Origin: Microbacterium sp. zg-Y818
Lineage (GTDB): Bacteria > Actinomycetota > Actinomycetes > Actinomycetales > Microbacteriaceae
Direction of reading: 5' to 3'
DNA length: 64,000 bases
NCBI RefSeq assembly: GCF_030246905.1
Contig: NZ_CP126741.1
Location: 744,001-808,000, forward strand
In this document: positions 1-9,720 of the stretch, in pieces
Layout of the letters: every line of letters starts with the position of its first letter
How positions within the stretch are numbered: position 1 is the first letter of the stretch
Program-made: the position numbers and the translations under genes
The notes under the pieces: model-generated
The model's database searches: none
What the model saw: only the letters and a program-made list of their open reading frames with translations
Told to the model about the DNA's origin: nothing

Positions 1-1313
1 CCGGCGAAGCCGTTCGTGACGAACTCGCGATCCAGGTCCCAGAAGGTCAGGCCGTGGCTCTCGATCTCGAGGTCGGGGTGCGTACGCTGCATGTACTGCA
101 GCGGGTCGATGTCGGCCATGAGGTGGCCGCGCACCCGGAAGGAGTTGATCAGCTCCTGCACGCGCGCGGTCTTGTCCACCCGCTCGGCGAGGTCGACGTT
201 GATGTCGTTGGCCCAGTGGATCGGCGCGTACGGGATGCGCAGCGCCGCGAAGATGTCGCTGTAGAAGTCGCGTCGCCCGGTGATCATCTCGTGGACGATC
301 TTGAGGAACTCGCCGGAACCTGCGCCCTGGATGACGCGGTGGTCGTACGTGCTCGTGAGCGTGATCGTCTTGCCGATGCCGAGGTTGACCAGCGTCTTCT
401 CGCTCGCCCCTTGGAACTCCGCCGGGTACTCCAGGGCGCCGGCGCCGACGATGCAGCCCTGGCCCTTCATGAGGCGCGGAACCGAGTGCACGGTGCCGAT
501 GCCGCCGGGGTTGGTCAGCGAGATCGTCGTGCCCTGGAAATCGGCGGCGGTGAGCTTGTTCGCGCGCGCTCGGGTGACCAGGTCCTCGTAGGAGGAGAGG
601 AACTCCCCGAAGGTCAGCGTCTCGGCGCGCTTGATGCTCGGGACGAGCAGGGAACGCGAGCCGTCGGGCTTGGGGACGTCGATCGCGATGCCGAGGTTGA
701 TGTGGGCCGGGGCCACCACCGACGGCTTGCCGTCGACCTCGGCGTAGTACACGTTCTGGCTGGGGAAGGTCTTCAGCGCCTGGACGATCGCCCAGCCGAT
801 GAGGTGCGTGAAGCTGACCTTGCCGCCCCGCGTGCGGGCCATGTGGTTGTTGATGACGATGCGGTTGTCGATCATCAGCTTGGCCGGGATCGTGCGCACG
901 CTCGTCGCGGTGGGGACGGTCAGAGACTGGTCCATGTTGGCCGCGAGCGTCTTCGTCATGCCGCGCAGCGGCGTGACGACGTCTTCGCCTGCCTCGCTCG
1001 GCTCGACGGCCTTGCGGTCCTGCGCCTGCGCGGGGATCGGCTGCGGCGCCGCCGGCTTGGCCGTGGTGCGGGCAACCGGCTGGGCGCCGATCACGGGGAT
1101 GGGCGCGGTGACGGGGTGCGGCTCGGCGCCCGCCGGGGGTGCGGCCGGAGCCGCGGCATCCTCCGGCTGATATGCCTCGAGAACAGGCCACCAGGCCTTA
1201 TCCACGGAGTTCTTGTCCGCCTTGTACTGCTCGTAGAGTTCATCAACGAGCCAGGCGTTGGCCCCGAACTCGCCTTCGCTCGAGGTTCCGACGCCGGTCA
1301 CCTGGCTGGACAC
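1..1313 (-). CDS. kgd: Multifunctional 2-oxoglutarate metabolism enzyme Kgd (N-terminal 437 residues, runs off window)
   Basis: Partial gene. In actinobacteria this large protein combines an N-terminal lipoate-acyltransferase-like (E2) domain with a thiamine-diphosphate E1 domain and works in the 2-oxoglutarate dehydrogenase step of the TCA cycle. The visible part starts [19 protein letters not shown], followed by a Pro/Ala-rich linker and an E2 catalytic domain with the DHRVIQGA signature near residue 325. The first E1 helices ([12 protein letters not shown]) lie close to the window edge. The GTG start is chosen because the family N-terminus begins there; AGAAAG lies about 12 bases upstream. 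The plus-strand reading frames over this region are shadows. Confidence 0.93.
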   Translation of the reverse strand, partial: MSSQVTGVGTSSEGEFGANAWLVDELYEQYKADKNSVDKAWWPVLEAYQPEDAAAPAAPPAGAEPHPVTAPIPVIGAQPVARTTAKPAAPQPIPAQAQDRKAVEPSEAGEDVVTPLRGMTKTLAANMDQSLTVPTATSVRTIPAKLMIDNRIVINNHMARTRGGKVSFTHLIGWAIVQALKTFPSQNVYYAEVDGKPSVVAPAHINLGIAIDVPKPDGSRSLLVPSIKRAETLTFGEFLSSYEDLVTRARANKLTAADFQGTTISLTNPGGIGTVHSVPRLMKGQGCIVGAGALEYPAEFQGASEKTLVNLGIGKTITLTSTYDHRVIQGAGSGEFLKIVHEMITGRRDFYSDIFAALRIPYAPIHWANDINVDLAERVDKTARVQELINSFRVRGHLMADIDPLQYMQRTHPDLEIESHGLTFWDLDREFVTNGFA

Positions 1314-1474
1314 GCTGGATCGCCTGCTTTCTTCGGTGAAGTTCCGATCGCGCGCGGCATCGTCGTCGCCTGCGCGCACAGCTCTCTAGGTTAGTCCCTT
1401 TTCGCCGGTGTCTTCCGGTGGAAGCGCCGTTTCGGGCATTCGGCGAACTCCGAGCTCAGCGCGTCGCCCGCGGT

Positions 1475-1480
1475 TACCGT
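1475..1480 (+). promoter_or_regulatory. -10 hexamer of guaB1
   Basis: TACCGT, six bases before the ATG. The AGGAG between them touches the start codon and is too close to act as a normal ribosome site, so a leaderless message is likely. Confidence 0.55.
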
Positions 1481-1486
1481 AGGAGC

Positions 1487-2956
1487 ATGCGATTTTCCGG
1501 GGAGCGGCCTGCCGTCGATCTGACGTACTCCGACGTGTTCCTCGTGCCGCGGCGATCGGCCGTGCAGAGCCGGCTGCAGGTGGACCTGGCACCCGGCGAC
1601 GGCACCGGCACGACCATCCCGCTGGTGTCGTCCAACATGAACTCGGTCACCGGTGCCCGGCTGGCCTCCGTCCTCGCGCGCCGCGGAGGGCTGGGGGTGC
1701 TGCCGCAGGACATGCCGCTGCAGGAGCTGGATGCCGCGATCCGCTGGGTCAAGGACCAGCCGGTGCGGTGGGACACCCCCTTGGTGCTGCCGCCCGAGGC
1801 GACGGTCGCCGACGCTCGGCGGCTGCTGCCGGTCACGGAGGGTCACGGCATCCTCGTCGCATCCACCCCCGGCTCCGGCCCCGGCGGTCGTCTCATGAGG
1901 AACGACGTGCTGGGGATCGTCCCCGCGCCGCGGCTGGGGACCGCCCTCGCCGACGCCCGACTGGGCGATCTGGTGAGGGGACCCGCCGCGGCGATCGACG
2001 CCGACGACGTCGAGACCCCGCGGCAGGCGTTCGACCTCATCGTGGCAGCCGAGGCCGACGTCGTCTGCGTGCTGCACCACGGGCTGCTCGTGGGCACCCT
2101 GTCCCGGCGCAGCGCCCTGCGCTCCGCGCTGTACCGGCCCGCCGTCGACGCCGACGGAAGGCTCATCGTCGCGGCGGCCATCGGCATCAACGGTGACGTG
2201 GTCGCCAAGGCGAAGGCGCTCGCCGCCGCGGGTGTGGATGTGCTCGTCATGGACACGGCGCACGGGCACCAGGAGGGCATGCTGCGGGCGCTGCACGCCG
2301 TGTCAGCCCTGGATCTCGGCATCCCCATCGCCGCCGGCAACGTCGTGACGGCCGAGGGAGTGGCGGATCTCATGGCGGCGGGCGCGTCGATCCTGAAGGT
2401 CGGCGTGGGACCGGGTGCGATGTGCACGACGCGCATGATGACCGCCGTCGGGCGCCCCCAGTTCTCGGCCGTGCTCGAGACGGCGCAGGCGGCCGCCGAG
2501 CACGGCGGACACGTGTGGGCCGACGGCGGCGTGCGCTACCCGCGGGACGTGGCCCTCGCGCTGGCGGCGGGCGCGGCATCGGTGATGATCGGCTCCTGGT
2601 TCGCCGGCACGATCGAGGCGCCGGGAGAGTTGCTGACAGACGACGCGGGGCGGGCCTACAAGGAGTCGTGGGGGATGGCCTCGACCAAGGCGGTGCACGA
2701 GCGCTTCGGGCGGCTGGACCCCTATGAGCTGGCCCGCAGGGAGCTGTTCGCCGAGGGGATCTCGTCGTCGAAGATCTACCTCGATCCGCTGCGGCCAGGG
2801 CTGGAGGATCTGCTGGACATGATCACCTCCGGGGTGCGCTCGTCGTTCACCTACGCCGGTGCGGCCAGCGTCGCCGAGTTCCACGAGCGCGCCATGGTCG
2901 GCGTGCAGTCCGCCGCCGGCTACGAAGAGGGAAAGGCCCTGCCCGTCAGCTGGTGA
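1487..2956 (+). CDS. guaB1: GuaB1 family IMP dehydrogenase-related protein (probable GMP reductase)
   Basis: 489 residues, the size of the actinobacterial GuaB1 paralogues of IMP dehydrogenase. Sequence shows an (alpha/beta)8 barrel of IMPDH type, with a CBS-pair insertion around residues 95-205, the VLVMDTAHGH strand, and the loop GPGAMCTTR, whose Cys (about residue 312) aligns with the catalytic cysteine of IMPDH/GMPR. Family knowledge: mycobacterial GuaB1 acts as an NADPH-linked GMP reductase in purine salvage rather than as IMPDH. The ATG is preferred over an in-frame upstream extension because the protein signature FSGERPAVDLTYSDVFLVP starts right after it. It is divergent from kgd. Confidence 0.88.
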   Translation: MRFSGERPAVDLTYSDVFLVPRRSAVQSRLQVDLAPGDGTGTTIPLVSSNMNSVTGARLASVLARRGGLGVLPQDMPLQELDAAIRWVKDQPVRWDTPLVLPPEATVADARRLLPVTEGHGILVASTPGSGPGGRLMRNDVLGIVPAPRLGTALADARLGDLVRGPAAAIDADDVETPRQAFDLIVAAEADVVCVLHHGLLVGTLSRRSALRSALYRPAVDADGRLIVAAAIGINGDVVAKAKALAAAGVDVLVMDTAHGHQEGMLRALHAVSALDLGIPIAAGNVVTAEGVADLMAAGASILKVGVGPGAMCTTRMMTAVGRPQFSAVLETAQAAAEHGGHVWADGGVRYPRDVALALAAGAASVMIGSWFAGTIEAPGELLTDDAGRAYKESWGMASTKAVHERFGRLDPYELARRELFAEGISSSKIYLDPLRPGLEDLLDMITSGVRSSFTYAGAASVAEFHERAMVGVQSAAGYEEGKALPVSW

Positions 2957-2972
2957 TCCCGTAGAATTCCCC

Positions 2973-3038
2973 TACGATGGACGACCCTCCCAGTAGTAGA
3001 TGCTCGCCCCACCGACCCTTTCTCCCCCTGACGGGGGG
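2973..3038 (+). promoter_or_regulatory. Promoter and SD-masking hairpin before the CNNM pair
   Basis: TACGAT at 2973-2978 is a -10 candidate, with a second TAGAAT at 2962-2967. A five-pair hairpin (CCCCC 3024-3028, loop TGAC, GGGGGG 3033-3038) includes the G-run that serves as ribosome site for the start at 3048. Confidence 0.4.
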
Positions 3039-3047
3039 TGACGCGTG

Positions 3048-4373
3048 ATGGATTACGTGATGTTGGGCGTGGGGCTGCTTCTGACAGTCGGCACCGGCCT
3101 CTTCGTCGCCAGTGAGTTCGCCCTGGTGAACCTGGACCGAGCGGACCTGGAGTCGCGCCAGGCCGCGGGCGAGACTCGCCTGTCGATCACCATCTCGGCG
3201 CTGCGCATCACCTCGACGCACCTGTCGAGCGCTCAGCTGGGCATCACGCTGACGACGCTGCTCACCGGCTACACCATGGAGCCGGCGATATCGAACCTGC
3301 TCGCTCCCGTCTTCGACGGGTGGGGCTGGTCGGAGGCCGTCTCGCGTCCGGTGGCCGCCGTGGTCGGCATGTCGATCGCGACGATCTTCTCGATGATCCT
3401 CGGCGAGCTCGTGCCGAAGAACTTCGCCCTCGCCATCCCGCGCCAGACTGCGAAGCTCGTGATGCCGTTCCAGGTCGGGTTCACCACGGTGTTCCGCCCC
3501 GCCGTCTCGGTGCTCAACGGCAGCGCCAACGGCATCCTGCGCGCGATGGGAGTGGAGCCGAAGGAGGAGCTCTCCGGCGCCCGCACGGCCGAGGAGCTGT
3601 CGAGCCTCGTGCGGCGGTCTGCCAGCGCCGGTGTGCTCGAGCAGGACACCGCCTCGCTGCTGCAGCGCACCCTCACTTTCTCGCGCCTCACCGCCGCCGA
3701 CGTCATGACGCCGCGACCGAGCGTGCACGCCGTCGCCGCGTCGGACTCGGTCGAGGACGTCATCCAGCTCGCGCGGCGCACCGGCCACAGCCGGTTCCCG
3801 GTGTACGACGACTCGATGGACGACATCACGGGCGTCGTGCACCTCAAGGCCGCCGTCAGCGTGCCGCGCGACCGCCGCGTCGACGTGCCGGCCGCCGCGA
3901 TCGCCTCGGAGCCGCTGCGTGTGCCCGAGGCCGTGCACCTGGACGCCCTCATGTCCGAGCTGCGGGCGCGCGGCTACCAGATGGCCATCGTGGTCGACGA
4001 GTACGGCGGCACTGCCGGCGTCGTGACCCTGGAGGACCTCGTCGAGGAGATCGTCGGGGAGGTGCTCGACGAGCACGACCGCAGCCGCGCGGGGATCGTG
4101 CGCACGGCCGGTCTCGTGACGTTCCCCGGCGAGCTGCGCCCCGACGAACTGCGTGACCGCACCGGCATCCGCGTGCCCGAAGGGGACGTGTACGACACCG
4201 TGGGCGGGTACGTCATGAGCGTGCTGGAGCGCATCCCCGTCGTCGGCGACAGCATCGAACTCGAAGACGGCACGCTGACGGTGCAGCGCATGGACGGACG
4301 ACGGGTCGGACGCGTGAGGTTCACCCCGCGCCCGATCGTGCAAGGCACCGAAGAAAGGGCACGCGATGAGTGA
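3048..4373 (+). CDS. CNNM/CorC family membrane protein with CBS pair
   Basis: 441 residues with the full layout of the CNNM/HlyC-CorC family. A DUF21 transmembrane domain occupies about residues 1-185 and contains the [19 protein letters not shown] signature. A CBS pair follows at about 200-330, including [10 protein letters not shown] and [20 protein letters not shown], and a CorC_HlyC domain covers about 345-430. CNNM proteins are linked to magnesium or divalent cation transport; the hemolysin label is historical. A GTG directly before the ATG (3045) could also be the start. The gene overlaps the next CNNM gene by eight bases, a common actinobacterial tandem. Confidence 0.87.
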   Translation: MDYVMLGVGLLLTVGTGLFVASEFALVNLDRADLESRQAAGETRLSITISALRITSTHLSSAQLGITLTTLLTGYTMEPAISNLLAPVFDGWGWSEAVSRPVAAVVGMSIATIFSMILGELVPKNFALAIPRQTAKLVMPFQVGFTTVFRPAVSVLNGSANGILRAMGVEPKEELSGARTAEELSSLVRRSASAGVLEQDTASLLQRTLTFSRLTAADVMTPRPSVHAVAASDSVEDVIQLARRTGHSRFPVYDDSMDDITGVVHLKAAVSVPRDRRVDVPAAAIASEPLRVPEAVHLDALMSELRARGYQMAIVVDEYGGTAGVVTLEDLVEEIVGEVLDEHDRSRAGIVRTAGLVTFPGELRPDELRDRTGIRVPEGDVYDTVGGYVMSVLERIPVVGDSIELEDGTLTVQRMDGRRVGRVRFTPRPIVQGTEERARDE

Positions 4374-5421
4374 CTGGGCCGGAATCGCATGGCTCGTCGT
4401 GCTGCTGGTGTTCAACGCGTTCTTCGTGGGCGCGGAGTTCGCCGTCATCTCCGCGCGCCGCTCGCAGATCGAGCCGTTGGCAGAAAAGGGATCCCGGCCG
4501 GCCAAGACGGCGCTGTGGGCCATGGAGCACGCCACGCTCATGCTCGCGACGTGTCAGCTGGGCATCACGATCTGCTCCCTGCTGATCCTCAACGTCTCCG
4601 AACCCGCCATCCACCACCTGCTGGCGGTCCCGCTGGGGCTGACGGGGCTGGGTGAGGGGGTCGTCGACGTCATCGCGTTCGTCATCGCCCTGCTGCTGGT
4701 GTCGTACCTGCACGTCGTCTTCGGCGAGATGGTGCCGAAGAACCTGGCGTTCTCGCTGCCGGACCGCGCCGTGCTGCTGCTGGCGACGCCCCTGGTGTGG
4801 GTGTCGCGGCTCTTCCACCCGATCATCGTGACCCTGAACTGGATCGCCAACCACGTGCTTCGGCTGTTCCGCGTCGAGCCCAAGGACGAGGCCGCCTCGA
4901 CCTTCACACTCGACGAGGTCGCGACGATCGTGAACCAGTCGCGCATCGAAGGCGTGCTCGACGATGCCTCGGGCACGGTGGCGGCGGCGGTGGAGTTCAC
5001 CGACAAGAAGGCCAAAGACGTCGCGGTGCCGCTGTCGTCACTGGTGACCCTGCCGGAATCCACCACGCCCGACGAGATCGAGCGGGCGGTGGCCAAGCAC
5101 GGCTTCTCGCGCTACGTGATCGTCGACGCCGAGGGGGCGCCGCTGGGATACGTGCACCTGAAGGATGTGCTGCGCGAGGCGGAAGGCCCCGATGCCGCAA
5201 CGGCCGCGTCCGCACCGGTGAAGCCCAAGCGGATCCACCACATGGTGCCGGTGGCCGAGACGACCGATCTCGAAGACGCGCTCGCGATCATGCGCCGCTC
5301 CAGCCGCCACCTCGCGCAGGTGCGCGACCAGTCCGGCCGCACCACCGCGGTGCTGTTCCTCGAGGACATCATCGAAGAGCTGGTCGGCGAAGTGCAGGAC
5401 GCCACCCGGCGCCTGCGGTGA
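4366..5421 (+). CDS. Second CNNM family protein, lacking the CorC_HlyC domain
   Basis: 351 residues. An N-terminal DUF21 membrane domain ([20 protein letters not shown], then [18 protein letters not shown]) is followed by a CBS pair ending in [15 protein letters not shown]. It stops immediately after the second CBS motif, so the C-terminal CorC_HlyC domain of its upstream partner is absent. Its start overlaps the stop region of the first CNNM gene, so the two are probably [18 protein letters not shown] and may form a heteromeric membrane complex; that partnership is an inference. Confidence 0.86.
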   Translation: MSDWAGIAWLVVLLVFNAFFVGAEFAVISARRSQIEPLAEKGSRPAKTALWAMEHATLMLATCQLGITICSLLILNVSEPAIHHLLAVPLGLTGLGEGVVDVIAFVIALLLVSYLHVVFGEMVPKNLAFSLPDRAVLLLATPLVWVSRLFHPIIVTLNWIANHVLRLFRVEPKDEAASTFTLDEVATIVNQSRIEGVLDDASGTVAAAVEFTDKKAKDVAVPLSSLVTLPESTTPDEIERAVAKHGFSRYVIVDAEGAPLGYVHLKDVLREAEGPDAATAASAPVKPKRIHHMVPVAETTDLEDALAIMRRSSRHLAQVRDQSGRTTAVLFLEDIIEELVGEVQDATRRLR

Positions 5422-5444
5422 GGTGATGACGGCGAACCACCTCA
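5419..5444. terminator. Bidirectional hairpin built from two facing stop codons
   Basis: TGAGGTG (5419-5425) and CACCTCA (5438-5444) form a seven-pair stem with a 12-base loop. The stems hold the TGA codons of the convergent CNNM and OYE genes. There is no clear T-run on either side. Confidence 0.4.
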
Positions 5445-6524
5445 GAGGCGGCGTGCCCGCACGTACTGCGGCGGCCAGTATCCGATGTCCTCGCCCAGCT
5501 CGCCCGCGGCGCGCAGCGCGAAGTGCGGGTCGCGCAGCCACTCCCGTCCGGCCATGACGACGTCGGCGTCGCCCTCGACGAGGACGCGCTCCGCCTGTGC
5601 GGCATCCGTGATCTCGCCCACGGCGCTGACCGGCACGTGCGCCGCCGCCCGCACCTGCGCGGCCAGCGGCACCTGGTAGCCGGGGCCCGTGGTGATACGC
5701 TGATGTGCGACGAGCCCGCCGCTGGAGATGTCGACGAGTGCGACGCCACGCTCGGCCACCCAGCCGGCGACGGTCGCAGTGTCTTCCACGTCCCACCCGC
5801 CTTCGGCCCAATCGGTCGCCGAGAAGCGCACGATCACGGGCACGCCGGGCGCGGCGGCGGCCACAGCATCGCAGACCCGCAGCAGCAGGCGGGCGCGTCC
5901 CTCGAGGGAACCGCCGTACTCGTCGTCGCGCAGATTCGCCAGCGGCGAGAGGAACTGGTGCAGCAGGTAGCCGTGGGCGGCGTGGATCTCCAGCACCTCG
6001 AAGCCGGCATCCACGGCGCGCGCGGCGGCAGCGGCGAACGCGTCGACGATGCGGTCGATGCCGGCCGGATCCAGCGCCTCGGGCGTGGCGAAGCCCTCGA
6101 ACGCGACGGCGGACGGTGCGACGGTGCGCCAGCCGCCGTCGGCGGCAGGGACGCTGCCACGGTGCCCGGAGAAGGGCGACCAGGTCGAGGCCTTGCGTCC
6201 GGCGTGGGCCAGCTGCACGGCCGGCACCGCGCCGCGGCGGCGGATGGCGGCGGCGATGGGGGCCCACGCGTCGCGCTGGGCGTCGTTCCACAGTCCGACG
6301 TCCTCGGGTGAGATCCGGCCCTCCGGCGAGACGGCGGTCGCCTCGGCCATGACCAGGCCCGCCCCGCCGGAGGCGAACTGCGCGAGATGCACGTGGTGCC
6401 ATTCCCCTGGCACGCCGTCCTCGGCCGAGTACTGGCACATCGGGGCGACCCACAGCCGGTTGCGGGTGGTGACGGCGGTGGCGGGGTCGGTGCCGAGGAT
6501 GAAGGGCTGGAACAGCAGGGTCAC
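5442..6524 (-). CDS. NADH:flavin oxidoreductase of the old yellow enzyme family (YqjM type)
   Basis: 360 residues, an FMN-dependent TIM-barrel ene-reductase. PMCQYSAEDG near residue 28 carries the Cys typical of the YqjM (thermophilic-like) subgroup. QLAHAGRKAS and the IHAAHGYLLHQFLSPLANLR block bind FMN and substrate, and DADVVMAGREWLRDP is the C-terminal phosphate-binding stretch. The GTG start has GGAGG five bases upstream, and the protein begins TLLFQPFILG as in relatives. Longer upstream reading is out of family. The physiological substrate cannot be told from sequence. Confidence 0.87.
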   Translation of the reverse strand: MTLLFQPFILGTDPATAVTTRNRLWVAPMCQYSAEDGVPGEWHHVHLAQFASGGAGLVMAEATAVSPEGRISPEDVGLWNDAQRDAWAPIAAAIRRRGAVPAVQLAHAGRKASTWSPFSGHRGSVPAADGGWRTVAPSAVAFEGFATPEALDPAGIDRIVDAFAAAAARAVDAGFEVLEIHAAHGYLLHQFLSPLANLRDDEYGGSLEGRARLLLRVCDAVAAAAPGVPVIVRFSATDWAEGGWDVEDTATVAGWVAERGVALVDISSGGLVAHQRITTGPGYQVPLAAQVRAAAHVPVSAVGEITDAAQAERVLVEGDADVVMAGREWLRDPHFALRAAGELGEDIGYWPPQYVRARRL

Positions 6525-6541
6525 GGTGCCTCCGGCACGGG

Positions 6542-6547
6542 TAGGGT
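6542..6547 (+). promoter_or_regulatory. -10 hexamer of nnrD
   Basis: TAGGGT with a seven-base gap to the ATG at 6555; no ribosome site lies between. Confidence 0.55.
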
Positions 6548-6554
6548 GGCGCCC

Positions 6555-7397
6555 ATGGTCGGAGCGCGGGCGTGGACGCATACGGATGTCGCGGCGTCCC
6601 TGTGGATGCCAACGGACGCCGACCACAAGTATTCCCGCGGCGTCGTGGGGGTGCGAACCGGCTCGGACCGCTATCCGGGCGCCGCGGTGCTGGGCGTCGA
6701 GGCCGCGTGGCGCACGGGCATCGGCATGGTCCGCTACGTCGGAACCGAGACCGCCGCCGCCGCGGTGCTGGCCAGGCGCCCCGAGACGGTGACCGGCGAC
6801 GGGCGCGTGCAGGCCTGGCTGATCGGCTCGGGGACGGATGCCGTGGAGCGCACCCGCGCCGAGACAGCGGCGCTTCGCCACCTGCTCGCCGGCGACGTGC
6901 CGGTGGTGGCCGACGCGGGTGCGCTGGACCTGGCGCCCGGTGCCACGGCGCCACTGGTCGTCACGCCCCACGAGCGCGAGCATGCGATGCTCTGGGCGGC
7001 GCTCGGACGGGACGAGCCCGTCGGAGCCGATCGCGTGACAGCCGCCCTCGACACCGCTGCGGCGCTCGGGGGCGTCGTGCTGCTCAAGGGCGCCGAGACG
7101 ATCGTCGCGTCGCCGGACGGGACGGCGGTGCGGGTGAGGGCGGGCACGCCGTGGCTCGCGACGGCCGGAACCGGTGACGTGCTGGGCGGCGTGGTCGCCG
7201 CGCTCGTGGCCGCACGGGCGGCCGGCGGCGACGTCGAGCCGACGGGGCTCGTGGCGTCGGCGGCATCCGGCGCGTGGCTGCACGGGCAGGCGGGCGCCCT
7301 GGCATCCCGTGACGCGGGCGGGGGACCCATCACGGCGCTGGATGTCGCGGCGGCGCTCCCTCGCGTGGTCGGCGCCGTGCTGTCCGGGCGCTTCTGA
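6555..7397 (+). CDS. nnrD: ADP-dependent NAD(P)H-hydrate dehydratase
   Basis: 280 residues, a stand-alone ribokinase-fold dehydratase that repairs hydrated NADH and NADPH (NADHX/NADPHX). Seen motifs: the N-terminal DHKYSRGVVGV nucleotide loop, PLVVTPHEREHAML, VVLLKGAETIVASPDG, and the TAGTGDVLGGVVAAL anion-hole and ATP/ADP motif near residue 210. The epimerase domain (NnrE) that is often fused to it is absent here. A longer in-frame reading upstream overlaps the divergent reductase gene and is not supported. Confidence 0.88.
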   Translation: MVGARAWTHTDVAASLWMPTDADHKYSRGVVGVRTGSDRYPGAAVLGVEAAWRTGIGMVRYVGTETAAAAVLARRPETVTGDGRVQAWLIGSGTDAVERTRAETAALRHLLAGDVPVVADAGALDLAPGATAPLVVTPHEREHAMLWAALGRDEPVGADRVTAALDTAAALGGVVLLKGAETIVASPDGTAVRVRAGTPWLATAGTGDVLGGVVAALVAARAAGGDVEPTGLVASAASGAWLHGQAGALASRDAGGGPITALDVAAALPRVVGAVLSGRF

Positions 7398-7416
7398 CCG
7401 GCACGGCCCCGGTCCG

Positions 7417-7422
7417 TAGGAT
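7417..7422 (+). promoter_or_regulatory. -10 hexamer of the GT87 gene
   Basis: TAGGAT overlaps the alternative ATG at 7421 and lies seven bases before the GTG at 7430. This favours the GTG as the true start. Confidence 0.5.
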
Positions 7423-7429
7423 GGGCACC

Positions 7430-8686
7430 GTGTCGACGCGTGCGCTGCTGTGGCTTGCCTTCGCCGTCGTGCACGTCGGCGTCGCAGTGCTGGGCTTCGT
7501 CATGCCGAACCAGCCCATGGGCGATGTGTACCTGGTGTACGAGCCCTGGTCGTCCTGTGCGCTGTGGGGCGGCACGTCGTCGTACTGCCCCGACGGGCGC
7601 GAGGTCATGGGTGTCACGGCGCCCTGGGTGTACCCCCAGCTGGCGCTCGTCCCGATGCTGGCGGGGTGGCTGTTCGCCGGGCCCGGCGGCTACACGGTGG
7701 GCTGGGCTGTGGTGGTCACGATCGCCGACGCGGTGGCGTTCGCGCTGCTGGTGGGCGGGGGGCGCTCCCGCGGCCGCGTGGCCGGCGCCTGGTTCTGGCT
7801 CGCGTTCATCGCGCTGCTCGGACCCGTGGGGATGTACCGCCTCGACGGACTGACGGCCGCCCTCGCGGTGATGGGATGCCTGTGGCTCTCGGGCCGGCCG
7901 CTCCTCGCCGCCGTGCTCCTGTCGGTGGGCACCTGGATCAAGGTGTGGCCGGCGGCGCTCCTGGCCGCGGCCGTCATCGCCCTGCGCGCCCGGATGCGGG
8001 TGGTCGCCGGCGCCGTGGCCGTCTCGGCCGTCACGGCGGCGGCCGTGCTCGCGGCGGGAGGTGGCGCGTACCTCTTCGGCTTCGTCCGCGGTCAGACCGA
8101 GCGCGGACTGCAGATCGAGGCGCCGGTCAGCACAGTGCACATGTGGCTCACGGCGCTCGGGGTGCCGGGTTCTCAGCTCTACTACGACCGCGACATGCTG
8201 ACCTTCCAGGTGACCGGACCCGGGGTCGAGGGGCTGAGCGCGGCGATGACGCCGCTCATGGCGGCCGTGATGCTGGCGGTGGCCTGCATCGGAGTGGTCA
8301 AGGTGCGTCGGGGTGCCCACGTGGTGGCGCTGCTGCCGCCGCTGGCGCTCAGCCTCGTGATGACCTTCGTCGTGGTGAACAAGGTGGGTTCTCCACAGTT
8401 CGCGACGTGGATGGTGGCCCCGCTCGTGCTCGGGCTGGTGCTCGACCGGCGCCGCTGGTGGCGGCCGGCCGTGCTGGCGCTGGTGATCGCCCTGCTCACG
8501 CAGCTGATCTACCCGTTGCTCTACGGCGGCGTGCTTGCTGCGGCGCCCTGGCCGGTCACGGTGCTCACCCTTCGCAACCTGCTCTCTGTCGTGCTGTGGG
8601 TGTGGGCGCTCGTGCGCATCGCGCGTGTGCCCGTGCCCGCCGGAGCGCCGCGCCGTGCGGCATCCGCCCGATTCGTGTCGATCTGA
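7430..8686 (+). CDS. GT87 (DUF2029) family integral membrane glycosyltransferase
   Basis: 418 residues, mostly hydrophobic, with about ten predicted membrane segments. The first luminal loop contains GDVYLVYEPW, in the place of the acidic catalytic motif of the GT-C fold, and YRLDGLTAALAVMGCLWLSGRP plus GTWIKVWPAAL follow the pattern of alpha-mannosyltransferases of DUF2029. Relatives transfer mannose or arabinose from polyprenyl phosphate donors to cell-envelope glycolipids. The acceptor here is unknown. The following thiamine-binding gene starts 15 bases downstream and may be co-transcribed. Confidence 0.72.
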   Translation: MSTRALLWLAFAVVHVGVAVLGFVMPNQPMGDVYLVYEPWSSCALWGGTSSYCPDGREVMGVTAPWVYPQLALVPMLAGWLFAGPGGYTVGWAVVVTIADAVAFALLVGGGRSRGRVAGAWFWLAFIALLGPVGMYRLDGLTAALAVMGCLWLSGRPLLAAVLLSVGTWIKVWPAALLAAAVIALRARMRVVAGAVAVSAVTAAAVLAAGGGAYLFGFVRGQTERGLQIEAPVSTVHMWLTALGVPGSQLYYDRDMLTFQVTGPGVEGLSAAMTPLMAAVMLAVACIGVVKVRRGAHVVALLPPLALSLVMTFVVVNKVGSPQFATWMVAPLVLGLVLDRRRWWRPAVLALVIALLTQLIYPLLYGGVLAAAPWPVTVLTLRNLLSVVLWVWALVRIARVPVPAGAPRRAASARFVSI

Positions 8687-8701
8687 TTCCTGGAGGTTCC
8701 C

Positions 8702-9034
8702 ATGCTCATCGCCTTCTCCGTCGCTCCCAGCGGCACCGGCCGAGCCGACGGCTCGGTGCATGACGCGGTCGCGGCGGCCGTGGCCGTCGTGCGCGCTTCT
8801 GGCCTGCCGCACCGCACGACCTCGATGTTCACCGAGGTCGAGGGCGAGTGGGACGAGGTCTTCGACGTGGTCAAGCGCGCCACCGAGGCCGTTCTGCCGT
8901 TCGGGTCGCGGGTGTCGCTCGTGCTGAAGGCCGACATCAGGCCGGGCCACACCGGCGAGATCGACGGCAAGGTGCAGCGCCTCGAGCAGGCGCTGGATGC
9001 CGCCGCGAACGAGTCCGCCGGCACCGAGGACTGA
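8702..9034 (+). CDS. Thiamine-binding protein (MTH1187/YkoF family)
   Basis: 110 residues with the MLIAFSVAPSG start, MFTEVEGEWDEVFDVVKRATEAV, and VSLVLKADIRPGH typical of the small ferredoxin-like fold family once called DUF77. Members bind thiamine or its pyrimidine moiety, and the exact role is unsettled. GGAGG lies nine bases before the ATG. The NUDIX gene starts five bases after its stop. Confidence 0.82.
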   Translation: MLIAFSVAPSGTGRADGSVHDAVAAAVAVVRASGLPHRTTSMFTEVEGEWDEVFDVVKRATEAVLPFGSRVSLVLKADIRPGHTGEIDGKVQRLEQALDAAANESAGTED

Positions 9035-9039
9035 CCGGC

Positions 9040-9720
9040 GTGCCGGAGGACGCGATCGACCCCGCCGTTCCCGTGGCCGGGACCGTCGTGCTGCTGCGGG
9101 ACGGCGACGCAGGGCTCGAGGTGCTGATGCTGGAGCGGCCGGACCGGGGGTCGTTCGCCGGCGCGTGGGTGTTCCCGGGTGGCAAGGTGGATGCCGACGA
9201 CCGCGTCGGCCCCACTGACTCCGAGGAGGACGTCGCCCGCGCTGCCGGAGTGCGCGAGACCCGCGAAGAGGTGGGGCTGTGCATCGACCCGGCGGAGCTG
9301 GTCACCCTGTCGGTCTGGGACCCGCCGCCCGCGCTGCCGCTGCGCATCCGCACCTGGTTCTTTTTCGCTCCCGACCCCGGCGGCGAGGTGCGTCCGGCGC
9401 CCGACGAGGCCGTCGCGGCGCGGTGGCTCCGGCCCGCCGACGCGCTCGCGGCGCACGGCCGGGACGAGATGATCCTCTATCCGCCGACGTGGGTCGCGCT
9501 GCACGGTCTTCTCGGCCACGACGACGCGGGCAGCGCGCTCGCCGCGGCGCGCCTGGGCGGCATCCAGCATTTCGAGACCGTCGCGCACCGGGGCACCGAC
9601 GGACCGCTGCTGCTGTGGCAGGAAGACGCCGAGTACGAGCCGTCGGGTGCCGGCGGTGCGGCCCGCCACCGCCTCGAGGTCGGCGCCCTGCCGTGGCGCT
9701 ACACGCGCGCCGCCGGCTGA
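9040..9720 (+). CDS. NUDIX hydrolase
   Basis: 226 residues. The NUDIX box runs from about residue 45 to 85 but is stretched. WVFPGGKVDADD supplies the first half, and the REXXEE part is RETREEVGL after an insertion of about 20 residues, as in the CoA-pyrophosphatase/NUDT7-19-like group. The GTG start follows the thiamine-binding gene by five bases. A substrate cannot be named; nucleoside diphosphate or CoA derivatives are plausible. Its stop faces that of metX across a 14-base palindrome. Confidence 0.82.
   Translation: MPEDAIDPAVPVAGTVVLLRDGDAGLEVLMLERPDRGSFAGAWVFPGGKVDADDRVGPTDSEEDVARAAGVRETREEVGLCIDPAELVTLSVWDPPPALPLRIRTWFFFAPDPGGEVRPAPDEAVAARWLRPADALAAHGRDEMILYPPTWVALHGLLGHDDAGSALAAARLGGIQHFETVAHRGTDGPLLLWQEDAEYEPSGAGGAARHRLEVGALPWRYTRAAG

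Noticed and set aside
54..1394. 446-codon plus-strand frame at the left edge
   Set aside because: It is antisense to kgd, has shadow-type composition rich in Arg, Val, Asp and Ala, and shows no domain.
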